Assembly (NCBI GenBank): GCA_963839165.1
Contig: CAWIUG010000006.1
Coordinates: 62,001-126,000, forward strand
Length of the DNA: 64,000 nucleotides
Origin: DATFVA01 sp963839165
GTDB taxonomy: Bacteria > Bacteroidota > Ignavibacteria > Ignavibacteriales > Ignavibacteriaceae
Reading direction: 5' to 3'
Numbering within the stretch: the stretch's first letter is position 1; each line of letters begins with the position of its first letter. This document shows positions 1 to 8,736 of this stretch, one piece after another. The position numbers were made by a program, and so were the translations under genes. A model generated the notes under the pieces. It had not been told where the DNA came from. It made no database searches and worked only from the letters and a program-made list of their open reading frames with translations.

Positions 1-781
1 AACTTACTGTGTGTTTCTTCTGATTGACAGGCGTAACTTCCTGCCCGTAGAATTCATTCTCCCTACTCAAAGAAATTACAGCTTTCATTGTTTCCCTGGA
101 AAACAGCTCAGCTTCAAAACCTATTTTAACTAACGCCTTCTTGACAGCAAGCTTCTCGGTATTAAACCGCACTGCTTTAATAACTGCTTTATTCACCTCA
201 GTTAAATAAACGGAACGCCAAATCCCGGAAGTCGGGTAAGCAGGACCCCAGTCCCATCCGAATGAGTATTGCGCTTTCCTTATATGAACCCTGAAGGAAT
301 CCTTTGCAGGAGACAACCGGCCGTATTTTTCTTCGTTCTTCAGCGCACTCTCTAAGGGCGATTCGAACCTCAGTTCAAGCACATTACTTCCGGAGTTCAG
401 TACCTGGTCAACATTAAATTCATACCGTATGAACATATTTTCGGTTCGGCCGAGAAACTTATGGTTAAGAAATATATCTGCAGCAGTATCAACTCCTTCA
501 AACACAAGTTTAATAACCGAACTTCTGCTTAGTCCCGCAGGGTAGCTGAATTCTGTCCGGTACGTCCAGCTGCTCTTTGGTATCCAGCTATAATTATATT
601 CATTCCGTTCTTTAAAAGGATTATTGATGAAGCCGGACTTCAGCAAATCAGTATGTATGGTACCCGGAACTTCTGCCGGTATCCAATTTTTCAATTTTTT
701 CCATGGTACTACTTTACCATTTATCGGTTTACCGGTTAGTTTAACATTCCAGTTATCATGCAGAAAAAATTTTTTGCTCAT
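1..781 (-). CDS. beta-mannosidase, GH2 family (N-terminal part, cut by window edge)
   Basis: This is the N-terminal 260 residues of a glycoside hydrolase family 2 enzyme, which hydrolyses terminal beta-mannose from mannosides. Reading leftwards from the ATG at 781 gives a start MSKKFFLHDNWNVKL, a VPGTIHTDLL segment at about 39-48 and the motif FGWDWGP..PTSGIWR at about 172-187. These are hallmark segments of the N-terminal jelly-roll domain of GH2 beta-mannosidases. The catalytic TIM barrel with its two glutamates lies outside the window. No signal peptide is visible, so it may be cytoplasmic or periplasmic. It starts 7 bases after the stop of the upstream glycosidase and looks like a distal gene of the minus-strand mannoside operon. 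It would release mannose units that the GH130 phosphorylases do not take. Family assignment is strong; substrate is inferred from family and context. Confidence 0.88.
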   Translation of the reverse strand, partial: MSKKFFLHDNWNVKLTGKPINGKVVPWKKLKNWIPAEVPGTIHTDLLKSGFINNPFKERNEYNYSWIPKSSWTYRTEFSYPAGLSRSSVIKLVFEGVDTAADIFLNHKFLGRTENMFIRYEFNVDQVLNSGSNVLELRFESPLESALKNEEKYGRLSPAKDSFRVHIRKAQYSFGWDWGPAYPTSGIWRSVYLTEVNKAVIKAVRFNTEKLAVKKALVKIGFEAELFSRETMKAVISLSRENEFYGQEVTPVNQKKHTVS

Positions 782-788
782 TATCTCC

Positions 789-3353
789 CTATTTAAACTC
801 CATTCTGATTTTTGCTTCCGGGTTTTTGAATGTAAATCCGAACTTCATAGTTTTTACACCATTATCATCATTAACTTCGGGCAGTTTATCGGATTCTACT
901 CCATCAATAAATATTCTTGAAGGTGCTGTCGTGGATATAACGGTAACCTCGTCAATATGACCGGCATAACTTTGCAGATCAAGAGTCAATTCTTTCGAAC
1001 CGGGGTTGTACTCCGCGTTACTTAGACGTGATCTGGACATAGCAAGGTACGGAGCTGAAGGCATCCCCGCTTCCAATTTAATTTCATCATACTTCCCATC
1101 GTATGGAATGACGGCCGTGGGTAATTCCTTTCCGTCATACGAAATTCTTTTTATATATTTTCCGTTACCTGAAACAATAACTTTTGACAGTTTGCCGCCG
1201 CTGTAAAGATCTAGTGTAACCGGCGTACTATCCGGATTATAGGGACTAAGATATATGTTCCATTCATTCTCCTGAACTGCATAGAGGTGATATAACGAAT
1301 AAAGATACCATCCTGCGGCCCAGAGGAATTGAGGTTTGTCGACTGTTCCATAGGCGGAAGGATCATGATAGTTACCGTCACGAACTTCGTACATGGCAGG
1401 CTGGCCGTTTGGTCCGGCCATAACTCCATCAACAGTCATAATATTTTTGATAAATGAGAAAGCCTCATCCTTTTTTCCATCAGCCATTAATGCAAGTGCA
1501 TACCAGGCATTTCCGTGGGGCCATATCCCGCCATTTGCGTATAGAAAAGGATCGCCTGCTTCATTACCTACAAAGTGCAGGTAGCTGCCGAGTTTGTCAA
1601 AATCCATCGGGAATACGTTGTAGATCCCTGTCTTTTTGTCCAGCAGTTTTTTACCTGCTGTCTGAACCAGCCGGTCCGTTCTTTCCCTGTTCAGCAGTCC
1701 ATAATGTACAGCAAGCAGTGACCCGATGTAGTAATGGTTGTCTTTCTTCCCGGGTTCATAATAGTTTATGAGGTAATTCAAACTGTCATCCCAGAGTTTG
1801 GCATTCAGCTGATGCTGCATTCTATCAGCCAGGTTTTCATAATTAGAAAGTGTATCGCGATTATTTCCCAGTACCGCCGAGATGAAGCTGAATTCTCTGA
1901 TTGCTTTAACCGCAAGCACAGTCATGTAAGTCCTCTGCCCATAAATTTTACCTATATCCCACCAGTCGGGCATATTCGACCACATCAGGTCATCATCACC
2001 CTTAGTCATTAATGCCTGCTTAAGACTTTTCTGAATATATGGATAGAGAGTTCTTACAAATGCTGTATCACCTGAATGACGAAGGTAGGTGCCGGAGACT
2101 ATAATCAGCCAGAAGTTGTTCCAATTATCGTGCGCGGCGAATTCGGTAACAAAAGCACTGTCTTTCCAATAATAGGCGTGGGGTATGATTTTGTTTTCGT
2201 CGGCGTGTCTGATAATAAAATCAAGATCACGTTTAACCCTGGCGGTATCAAAGTTTACCGCTGCCAGATCTGTTTGAAGCACATCATGCGTAAAGTAGAA
2301 ATTATACTCAGCCGGACATGGCATCGGGGTAAATTCTCCATCAATATAATGTGTATTTACCTCGAGGATTGCCTTTGCCCATGATACAGATCTGTCAATC
2401 ACAGGATCACCTGAACTAAGCCTTGCTCCATTGTATACCTTGTTCAGAACCGCCTGTTCATAATCATTTACTTCTTTCTGATAATTTGTACTTAGATATT
2501 CTGCAAGACCTTTACCTTCATCCTGACGGCACATTCCGATGATCTGTGTTACCGTCATTGTTTCTCCGGGTTGAAGGGATTTGCGGTAGACAAATTGAGC
2601 GGCAGGCCGCTGCTGATCGCCCCGTGATATCAGTTTGTTATCCAGGGTATCTCCTGTCAACCAGGCATTACCTGGATTGGTCAGGCCTTGTATACCGCTT
2701 ACTGTACTGAAAGAGGACGGTTTTTCACCTGCATTGATAATAAAAATCTGAGCATTCTGAGTTTGCGGATCATCAAAATTCGTAAAGACTGCCGGGATAC
2801 TGCCATCATATTCCGTCCATGCTTTATCAATAAAATTAAATGTGTGACTTGTCCTTAATGCGGTCTCAAGATCTGTATATAATTCGAAAGATGTCTTTTC
2901 TTTTCTTTTATTCTTTATTTCATATTTAACAACCATTGCGGGCTTTGAACCGGTAAAAGCATAAGAGACAGTAAGAAGTTTATCGTCATCCTCTTTGTGA
3001 AAATCAACAGAGTAAGGAGTTAAGCTTAGCTCAAAAGGTTCATGTCCTATCAATTTTTTTGGTCCATTACCTGTTTTCAGGCCAAGCTGCATGATATAGG
3101 AAGTGTCGCGTTTCCAGTAATCAGTACTCTCATCAAGACTATTTGCCACCGGATAGAAAAAACTGATCCTCTGAAGAAGCGGGGAACTATGATGAAGTTC
3201 GATCCCTGCAAAAGGTCCTCCCACTTCAATCTTTGCATCTCCCATATAATCGATTTTTAATTTTTCGCCAGATACCTGTCCCCTGCTGTCTGATGGTATA
3301 AGCAGTAATAGCGCAATAACCGGCAGGGTATATTTTAGTAATTCTTTTAACAT
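789..3353 (-). CDS. secreted (alpha/alpha)6-barrel glycosidase-like protein
   Basis: An 854-residue protein with an N-terminal signal peptide (hydrophobic segment about 10-20, ending near GQVSG). The first ~300 residues look like an all-beta domain. The middle has segments such as THDVLQTDLAAVNFDTARVKRDLDFII and HDNWNNFWLI (about 350-450), typical of the six-hairpin (alpha/alpha)6 glycosidase superfamily that includes glycogen-debranching-type, GH15, GH63 and GH94 enzymes. The last ~150 residues look beta-rich. I cannot assign a GH family number or the catalytic acids. It lies between the GH2 beta-mannosidase and the GH130 gene, with 7-base gaps on both sides, so it is co-transcribed and probably acts on the same glycan outside the cytoplasm. 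Function by fold and context only. Confidence 0.6.
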   Translation of the reverse strand: MLKELLKYTLPVIALLLLIPSDSRGQVSGEKLKIDYMGDAKIEVGGPFAGIELHHSSPLLQRISFFYPVANSLDESTDYWKRDTSYIMQLGLKTGNGPKKLIGHEPFELSLTPYSVDFHKEDDDKLLTVSYAFTGSKPAMVVKYEIKNKRKEKTSFELYTDLETALRTSHTFNFIDKAWTEYDGSIPAVFTNFDDPQTQNAQIFIINAGEKPSSFSTVSGIQGLTNPGNAWLTGDTLDNKLISRGDQQRPAAQFVYRKSLQPGETMTVTQIIGMCRQDEGKGLAEYLSTNYQKEVNDYEQAVLNKVYNGARLSSGDPVIDRSVSWAKAILEVNTHYIDGEFTPMPCPAEYNFYFTHDVLQTDLAAVNFDTARVKRDLDFIIRHADENKIIPHAYYWKDSAFVTEFAAHDNWNNFWLIIVSGTYLRHSGDTAFVRTLYPYIQKSLKQALMTKGDDDLMWSNMPDWWDIGKIYGQRTYMTVLAVKAIREFSFISAVLGNNRDTLSNYENLADRMQHQLNAKLWDDSLNYLINYYEPGKKDNHYYIGSLLAVHYGLLNRERTDRLVQTAGKKLLDKKTGIYNVFPMDFDKLGSYLHFVGNEAGDPFLYANGGIWPHGNAWYALALMADGKKDEAFSFIKNIMTVDGVMAGPNGQPAMYEVRDGNYHDPSAYGTVDKPQFLWAAGWYLYSLYHLYAVQENEWNIYLSPYNPDSTPVTLDLYSGGKLSKVIVSGNGKYIKRISYDGKELPTAVIPYDGKYDEIKLEAGMPSAPYLAMSRSRLSNAEYNPGSKELTLDLQSYAGHIDEVTVISTTAPSRIFIDGVESDKLPEVNDDNGVKTMKFGFTFKNPEAKIRMEFK

Positions 3354-3360
3354 GTTAACC

Positions 3361-4812
3361 TCATTCAGATGTTAATTCATTCAACAGTGATGACAGGCTG
3401 ACTTTCGCAAAACTGCTTGCATAATCTGACACAGCATAGGGAATAATTAAATCGTCCCCCTTCACTATGCTTCCGCAGGAATAAACTACATTCGGTACAT
3501 ATCCATCTCTTTCCTCTTCATCGGCACTGATCAGGGGTTCTTTGAGACGGCCAATCACTTTTCCCGGGTCATCAAGATCAAGCAGCATAGCCCCGATGCA
3601 GTACTTCCTTACAGGGCCAACGCCGTGGGTAAGCATCAGCCATCCTTTTTCGGTTTCAACAGGGGATCCGCAGTTTCCCTGCTGCATAAGCTCCCACGTA
3701 TAAACAGGTTCCGATAACAATTTCCTCGAATTCCAGAAAAGCAGGTCATCTGAATACATCAGGTAATTATTCTCATTATCCTGCCTTGAAAGCATGACAT
3801 AATTCCCGTTGATCTTCCGTGGAAACAAAGCCATTCCTTTATTACGGGCTTCTGAGCCGAAAATTTTATTTATCCTGAAGTGAAGGAAGTCTTTTGTTTC
3901 AAGTAATTGTGATTGAATTCTCCTGCCGTTATAAGCTGTGTAGGTTGCATAATATGAAACACTCCCATCCTCTCCCTGAAACTCTACGAAGCGTGCGTCT
4001 TCTACACCATTTGATTCAGCAGGACTGCGGGGAAAAATAATTCTTTCAGACAAAGGGATCTCTGCATTATAAAATATTTCATATTCTGAGCGGGTAAATG
4101 ATAGAATTTCCTCTGCGGCTGCCCTGTTCTGTTTATCATCATACTGCGGGTCTGCTAATAATTGATCAAGAACATTTTGCAGTTCGTTTAATGTAAAGCT
4201 GCTTCCCAGGCCTGAGGATATTTGTTTTGTGAACTCTCCTTCCAATCCTGACGAAACTATTTTTTTATTAAATAGGGTTATATCATAAACAGGACTCGCA
4301 GTAGAGATTGGGGAAGAAACAAACCTGCGGGCATCTTCAATGCTTATATTGTTTTTGCGATCAAGAATACCCGATCGGAAGACAATGGATGATATATGTC
4401 CTTCTCCTACAGCACGAAGACTGATTATAAACCTTCGGCTTCCGTCCGGGAGTCCCGTTTGATCAGGATCCCAAACAATGGAAGGATTAAACAACGCAGT
4501 CGATTCCAGTGAATACTCCATCGAGAACACAGCGCCCGTAAGCAGTTTTCTTTCCCTGCTTATTTCCTGTCCCCTGGAAAAATATGAAGCAATCTGGTTA
4601 AAACGTTTCAGGAAAAAATCCTCTGTATTCCTGTGTCTGAGGTCGAACTCGTCTTTCACCCTCTTCAATTCATTTTTTACTTCTGTTTCCGTCAGCTTTG
4701 ATATTCTGGTAATGATATTTAATTTCTGATTTTCTGATGAAGGTTCCAGGGGACGAAGTAAAACTTTGCCGGGATCGGGTTTTAACAGCAGCCGTGTTTT
4801 TTCTATCCTCAT
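3361..4812 (-). CDS. GH130-family beta-mannoside phosphorylase-like protein, long form
   Basis: A 483-residue protein with a five-bladed beta-propeller pattern of family GH130. The family motif GVEDARF is at about 269-275; its Asp corresponds to the proton donor of GH130. Further family-like segments are YYATYTAYNGRRIQSQLLETKDF, KGMALFPRKI and GNCGSPVETEKGWLMLTHGV. GH130 enzymes cleave beta-mannosides with phosphate to give mannose 1-phosphate, or hydrolyse them in some subgroups. This copy is longer than the typical 300-350 residues because of about 90 extra N-terminal residues, which include a charged, probably helical stretch (about 40-70). No signal peptide is seen, which fits a cytoplasmic enzyme. 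It overlaps nothing but is only 7 bases from both neighbours in the operon. The subgroup and exact linkage cannot be told here. Confidence 0.8.
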   Translation of the reverse strand: MRIEKTRLLLKPDPGKVLLRPLEPSSENQKLNIITRISKLTETEVKNELKRVKDEFDLRHRNTEDFFLKRFNQIASYFSRGQEISRERKLLTGAVFSMEYSLESTALFNPSIVWDPDQTGLPDGSRRFIISLRAVGEGHISSIVFRSGILDRKNNISIEDARRFVSSPISTASPVYDITLFNKKIVSSGLEGEFTKQISSGLGSSFTLNELQNVLDQLLADPQYDDKQNRAAAEEILSFTRSEYEIFYNAEIPLSERIIFPRSPAESNGVEDARFVEFQGEDGSVSYYATYTAYNGRRIQSQLLETKDFLHFRINKIFGSEARNKGMALFPRKINGNYVMLSRQDNENNYLMYSDDLLFWNSRKLLSEPVYTWELMQQGNCGSPVETEKGWLMLTHGVGPVRKYCIGAMLLDLDDPGKVIGRLKEPLISADEEERDGYVPNVVYSCGSIVKGDDLIIPYAVSDYASSFAKVSLSSLLNELTSE

Positions 4813-4819
4813 TTTCAGT

Positions 4820-6112
4820 TTATTCCGTTTTGAATTTCATTATATCTTTTATCGTAAAACCGTATTGTTCAAGCATCTGCATCGAGAGCAGAGCCTCAAT
4901 TGTTGATTCCGCACCCGAATTTAAATTGATTTCATCCGCGGAATTTATACCGTCATAGCAGATTCCGTTCAATGGGCTGTACATCTGAGCATTTGCAGGA
5001 TTCGTTCCAAAAAACCATCCGGCTATCTTCGCTCCTTTGAAAATATAAAGCGAGTCATTGGTTAACGAAAAAGCCTCGAGGCAGGCAAAGAGCATGGGTC
5101 TGATCCCATAAGCAATCTGTGAAAATTTATCTTCCTTTGTGAAACTAATTCCGGTACTGTCCTTTTTTATTTCAAAACCGCTGAGAAAATTCTTCTGCAG
5201 CAGGTAATCATAAAAGGAATTGATTTCTTTTTTTGCGGCGACCAGAACGTCCGTTCTATTCAATATGCGGGATGCCTTTAACAGAGCATACGACTGGCTG
5301 CTTCCGTAGGCATGCCATACATTCTGCCAGCTTAAGATAGCCCCATAAGGAATCTCATCAGAACCGCCTTTTTGCATCATAAGAATGCCGTCGCATAATT
5401 TGCCGGCATACTGAAGCAGAACCGGATCTTTCATCTGCTCATACCTGTTCTCAATTGCAAGCAGCATAACCGCAGCCTGATCGGAAGCGCTTCCTGAAGG
5501 CAGCCAATCCGGAACCTCAATACCATAAGCGATTGTGGTTTTTTCTTCAGGGGGAAAGGATTGTTCTGCTGCCTTAAAAGCTCTTTCCAGAGACGTATCG
5601 ATCCTGGCTGATAATTCAGCATTAACCTTTTTAAGGATACTATAACCTTCTGAGAGAGCCCACATCGCACGCCAGCTCCACCAGTTTGCTTCACTGACGC
5701 TGTTTTTGTGAGTCTTGTTTATAGAATGATCATCAAATATGAAATTGTAGAAAAATCCGTTATCTGACTGCATATAAAGCAGGAATTCCATCAGTCTTTC
5801 TGCTTTTAGCAGAGCGGCTGGATCCTTCTTCCGGTTATACTCCTTCAGATAAAAAACCGCAGCGCGGGATGCATCATCCACACAGGCCGCGCCTTCATCG
5901 TCATCAGAGACCCATTTATAGCCTGGATAATCACTGTAGATATGAATAATACCTAACACCCTGCCGTTTATATTTATTTCCTCGTAAAGAGAATCAAGGT
6001 GCGAGGTGTTGACAAGAGAAAGGCTGTCAGGATTTTGTTTTTCAGCCGATCCACAGCATGAAATAATTAATAATAATGCGTATGTAAAAAATATTATTCT
6101 CATATTTTTCAT
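4820..6112 (-). CDS. lipoprotein with six-hairpin glycosidase-like fold
   Basis: A lipoprotein of about 430 residues: a short basic N terminus, a hydrophobic run and a cysteine pair in LLLIISCCG give a lipobox-like signal. The rest is rich in helices with aromatic and acidic patches (SDDDEGAACVDDASRAAVFYL, EANWWSWRAMWALSEGY, YGSSQSYALLKASRIL), as in (alpha/alpha)6 toroid glycosidases and epimerases. I do not recognise the family. The start at 6112 is chosen because its ATG overlaps the stop of the upstream GH130 gene as ATGA, which implies translational coupling; other in-frame ATGs exist at 6124 and 6103, the last with an AAGGG about 9 bases upstream. It sits between the two GH130 genes, so it probably trims the same oligosaccharide in the periplasm or on the cell surface. 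Function is inference. Confidence 0.6.
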   Translation of the reverse strand: MKNMRIIFFTYALLLIISCCGSAEKQNPDSLSLVNTSHLDSLYEEININGRVLGIIHIYSDYPGYKWVSDDDEGAACVDDASRAAVFYLKEYNRKKDPAALLKAERLMEFLLYMQSDNGFFYNFIFDDHSINKTHKNSVSEANWWSWRAMWALSEGYSILKKVNAELSARIDTSLERAFKAAEQSFPPEEKTTIAYGIEVPDWLPSGSASDQAAVMLLAIENRYEQMKDPVLLQYAGKLCDGILMMQKGGSDEIPYGAILSWQNVWHAYGSSQSYALLKASRILNRTDVLVAAKKEINSFYDYLLQKNFLSGFEIKKDSTGISFTKEDKFSQIAYGIRPMLFACLEAFSLTNDSLYIFKGAKIAGWFFGTNPANAQMYSPLNGICYDGINSADEINLNSGAESTIEALLSMQMLEQYGFTIKDIMKFKTE

Positions 6113-7020
6113 CCCTTCAGGCATTGTGATAACAGGTAATCTGCAGAAGTTAGAGCGAGACAGACGTTACTGTCGGCCCCTGAGTAATAGATCTTAATCT
6201 GTCCGTCAGGTTCAACGATCCAGCCATTCGAAAAAACAACATTCATAACGTCACCTGTTCTTTCATAATCGGTATCAGGAACAATTATCGGCTCGCGGGT
6301 CCTTCCTTTTACTATCCAGGGTTTTTCTGGATCGAGAAGAACAGCTCCCAGTTTATAAATAGAACTTGCAGGAAATTCTCTCACTCCGTGATAAAGCATA
6401 AGCCAGCCTTCTTTTGTTTTAACAGGATTGCTTGAAGAACCTATTTTGTCTGTTTCCCATGTTCCCGGAAGAGGCTGCATCAAAATACGCGGTGAACCCC
6501 AGTGAATAAGATCGGGACTTTTGCTGATCCAAATATCCTTTCTGTTTCCCGCAGAAGGTCTGTCAATTTTCCAGTAATGGCCCTCTATTTTTTCAGGGAA
6601 AAGAGAGCAGTCTTTATTGGATGGTTCGCTGATCGGTCCATGAATCCTGAAATCTTTGAAATCTTTTGTTTCAGCCAGCATAACCAGGGGCTGATATTGT
6701 GAATACCCTGTATAGGTAATATAAAATTTATCTCCAATGGGAGTTATCCTGGGGTCTTCAATTCCCCATTCTACATATTCAAAAAAGTCGTTATGATGCT
6801 GTGGAGTCAGGCAGGGTTCGTTCCGGGCCTTAAAATTTATTCCATCAGTACTTTCGGCCAGGGTAAAAGAAGATCTCCCATCGGGCATCTCTGTTCTGCA
6901 GAGAAGCAGGTACCTGTTGTCAATTTTTATTGCACCGGCGTTAAAGATTGAGTTAACCCGGAACGGAACCTTATCTTTTGTAAGGATGGGATTACCTTCA
7001 TACTTAATTATTTTATCCAT
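6109..7020 (-). CDS. GH130-family beta-mannoside/mannooligosaccharide phosphorylase
   Basis: A 303-residue GH130 protein of normal family length. The catalytic motif GIEDPRI lies at 86-92, with D89 as the expected proton donor. Arginines in LLCRTEMPDGRSSFTLAES (about 39-57) and a YHGV segment (about 210) fit the phosphate-binding pattern of the phosphorylase subgroups. No signal peptide, so it is cytoplasmic. The likely reaction is phosphorolysis of a beta-1,4-mannosyl or mannosyl-glucose linkage to alpha-mannose 1-phosphate. It directly follows the ABC permease genes (31-base gap), which would deliver the oligosaccharide. A second, longer GH130 gene lies two genes downstream, so the pair may split chain lengths or linkages. 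Family assignment is firm; linkage specificity is not readable here. Confidence 0.86.
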   Translation of the reverse strand: MDKIIKYEGNPILTKDKVPFRVNSIFNAGAIKIDNRYLLLCRTEMPDGRSSFTLAESTDGINFKARNEPCLTPQHHNDFFEYVEWGIEDPRITPIGDKFYITYTGYSQYQPLVMLAETKDFKDFRIHGPISEPSNKDCSLFPEKIEGHYWKIDRPSAGNRKDIWISKSPDLIHWGSPRILMQPLPGTWETDKIGSSSNPVKTKEGWLMLYHGVREFPASSIYKLGAVLLDPEKPWIVKGRTREPIIVPDTDYERTGDVMNVVFSNGWIVEPDGQIKIYYSGADSNVCLALTSADYLLSQCLKG

Positions 7021-7051
7021 TTATATACTCCTTGATTCAGGACTCAATTAT

Positions 7052-7870
7052 TTATTCCTTCAGTCCTGTTGATGTCATGCTCTGTATGAAATATTTCTGG
7101 AAGAAGAGATAAGCTAACACAATCGGCAAAGCCAGCACTACAGCCGAAGCGAGTTTAACACCCAGTTGAGAATCCGCTCTGCCTCCAACAGAAAATAATG
7201 TAACAATCTGCGGCATAGTCATTAAGCTTTCATCCCGGATCACAATCAATGGCCAGAGAACTTCATTCCAGGAAGCCATAAAAGTAATGATCGCTATCGT
7301 TATAATAGCAGGGAGCGAATTGGGCCAGAGTATTCTGAAAATAATCTGAAGCTCATTGCAGCCGTCTATTCTTGCCGCATCTATCAGACTATCGGGTATT
7401 GTCTTAAAATACTGCCTGAACATAATTATACTCAGAGCGTTTATCAGGTAAGGAACTATCAGAGCGAGGTAAGTATCAATCCAGCCGAACTTTACCATAA
7501 TTATATACTGAGGTATCAGCGTAATCTGGAAAGGAAGCGTCATTGTGAAAATGATTATGTAAAAGATAAGTTCCCTTCCTCTGAATGTGAGTTTTGCCAG
7601 AGCATACCCTATCATTGAACCGAAGACGAGCACACCGGCAGTAATTGACAAGGCAACAATCAGGCTGTTTACAAATGCTCCACCGATCGGGATCTTATCA
7701 AACATCTGGGAATAGCTGCTCAGGGTTAATGAATCGGGAAGCAGGGTAAGACTGCCGATCTCATTCTCAGGAGACACAGAACCCATCACCATCCAGTAGA
7801 ACGGATAAACAAAAACCAGGGCGCTAAGGCTGAGCGCGGAATAAAACAATATTTTTTTAATGATTTTCAA
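7052..7870 (-). CDS. carbohydrate ABC transporter permease (MalG-like, CUT1)
   Basis: A 272-residue inner-membrane permease with about six hydrophobic segments. The cytoplasmic coupling (EAA) loop is visible as DAARIDGCNELQIIFRILWPNSLPAI at about 165-190. This placement and the N-terminal MVMGSVSPENEI region are typical of the second permease of CUT1 sugar importers (MalG/UgpE group). Its start overlaps the end of the upstream permease by 4 bases (ATGA), so the two subunits are translationally coupled and form the heterodimeric pore. The binding protein is encoded just upstream. No ATPase subunit is found in the window. Confidence 0.9.
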   Translation of the reverse strand: MKIIKKILFYSALSLSALVFVYPFYWMVMGSVSPENEIGSLTLLPDSLTLSSYSQMFDKIPIGGAFVNSLIVALSITAGVLVFGSMIGYALAKLTFRGRELIFYIIIFTMTLPFQITLIPQYIIMVKFGWIDTYLALIVPYLINALSIIMFRQYFKTIPDSLIDAARIDGCNELQIIFRILWPNSLPAIITIAIITFMASWNEVLWPLIVIRDESLMTMPQIVTLFSVGGRADSQLGVKLASAVVLALPIVLAYLFFQKYFIQSMTSTGLKE

Positions 7871-8727
7871 TTATTCTTTTCAATAAACTTTTTCTGAATG
7901 ATTACTACTGCAAGGATGATTAAGGCAAAAAATAAGCCCAGTGTGGCGGCATAACCCATATGATAATAGAAGAAGCCTTGTTTATAGATATAAAGCACTG
8001 CTGAAACTGTGCTATTCAGAGGTCCTCCGCCTGTCATTATATACGGTTCAATAAATAATGAGAAACCCCCGATAGTTGAAAGGATTAATACCATAAATAT
8101 AGTCGGGTTTATCATAGGCAGGGTGATCTTAAAGAATTTCTGAGAATGAGTTGCACCCTCAAGGTCAGCAGCTTCGTAGTATTGCGCGGGAACTGTCTGG
8201 AGTCCTACCAGGAATAATATTATGTACAGACCAACATTCTTCCAGGTGGCCATAAGGGCAATTGAAGGCATGGCTATTTTAGGATCTATCAGCCAGCCTA
8301 CCTTTCCGAGTCCGATAGAAGTCAGCAGTCTGTTAAGCAGTCCCGTATCAAATCCATACAGCTGCTGCCACAACATTGATACAACCACGCCGGAGACTAT
8401 CACAGGCAGGAAGAATGCGCCCCTGAATAATCCTTTAAGCCTGATATTCTGATTCAGCACCTCCGCAAGGAAAAGGGCTACAATGATCTGCAATGGAATG
8501 TGGATAACAAGGAAGATCAGAGTATTGAGGATTGATCTGAAAAATGTTTTATCGCTGAACAACTTAATATAATTTGTTACCCCGGAGTATTCCATCGGTG
8601 AAATAATATTCCATTTATGGAATGTAAGTACAATTGAGAAGATAACCGGAAACGAAACAAACAACAGAAAATGCACGATATAGGGTGAAACAAGCAGGTA
8701 CGGCAATATTTTTTTTCTGTTCATCAT
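7867..8727 (-). CDS. carbohydrate ABC transporter permease (MalF/UgpA-like, CUT1)
   Basis: A 286-residue inner-membrane permease with six predicted membrane segments. The EAA loop is EAADLEGATHSQKFFKITLPMINPTIF at about 190-217. It is the first permease of the pair and lies 9 bases after the stop of the solute-binding lipoprotein gene. Together with the MalG-like gene it should form the channel for an oligosaccharide, here probably a mannooligosaccharide given the flanking GH130 and GH2 genes. The start ATG at 8727 is followed by a second ATG; MNRKKILPYLL gives a normal N terminus either way. Confidence 0.9.
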   Translation of the reverse strand: MMNRKKILPYLLVSPYIVHFLLFVSFPVIFSIVLTFHKWNIISPMEYSGVTNYIKLFSDKTFFRSILNTLIFLVIHIPLQIIVALFLAEVLNQNIRLKGLFRGAFFLPVIVSGVVVSMLWQQLYGFDTGLLNRLLTSIGLGKVGWLIDPKIAMPSIALMATWKNVGLYIILFLVGLQTVPAQYYEAADLEGATHSQKFFKITLPMINPTIFMVLILSTIGGFSLFIEPYIMTGGGPLNSTVSAVLYIYKQGFFYYHMGYAATLGLFFALIILAVVIIQKKFIEKNN

Positions 8728-8736
8728 TCCGGGATA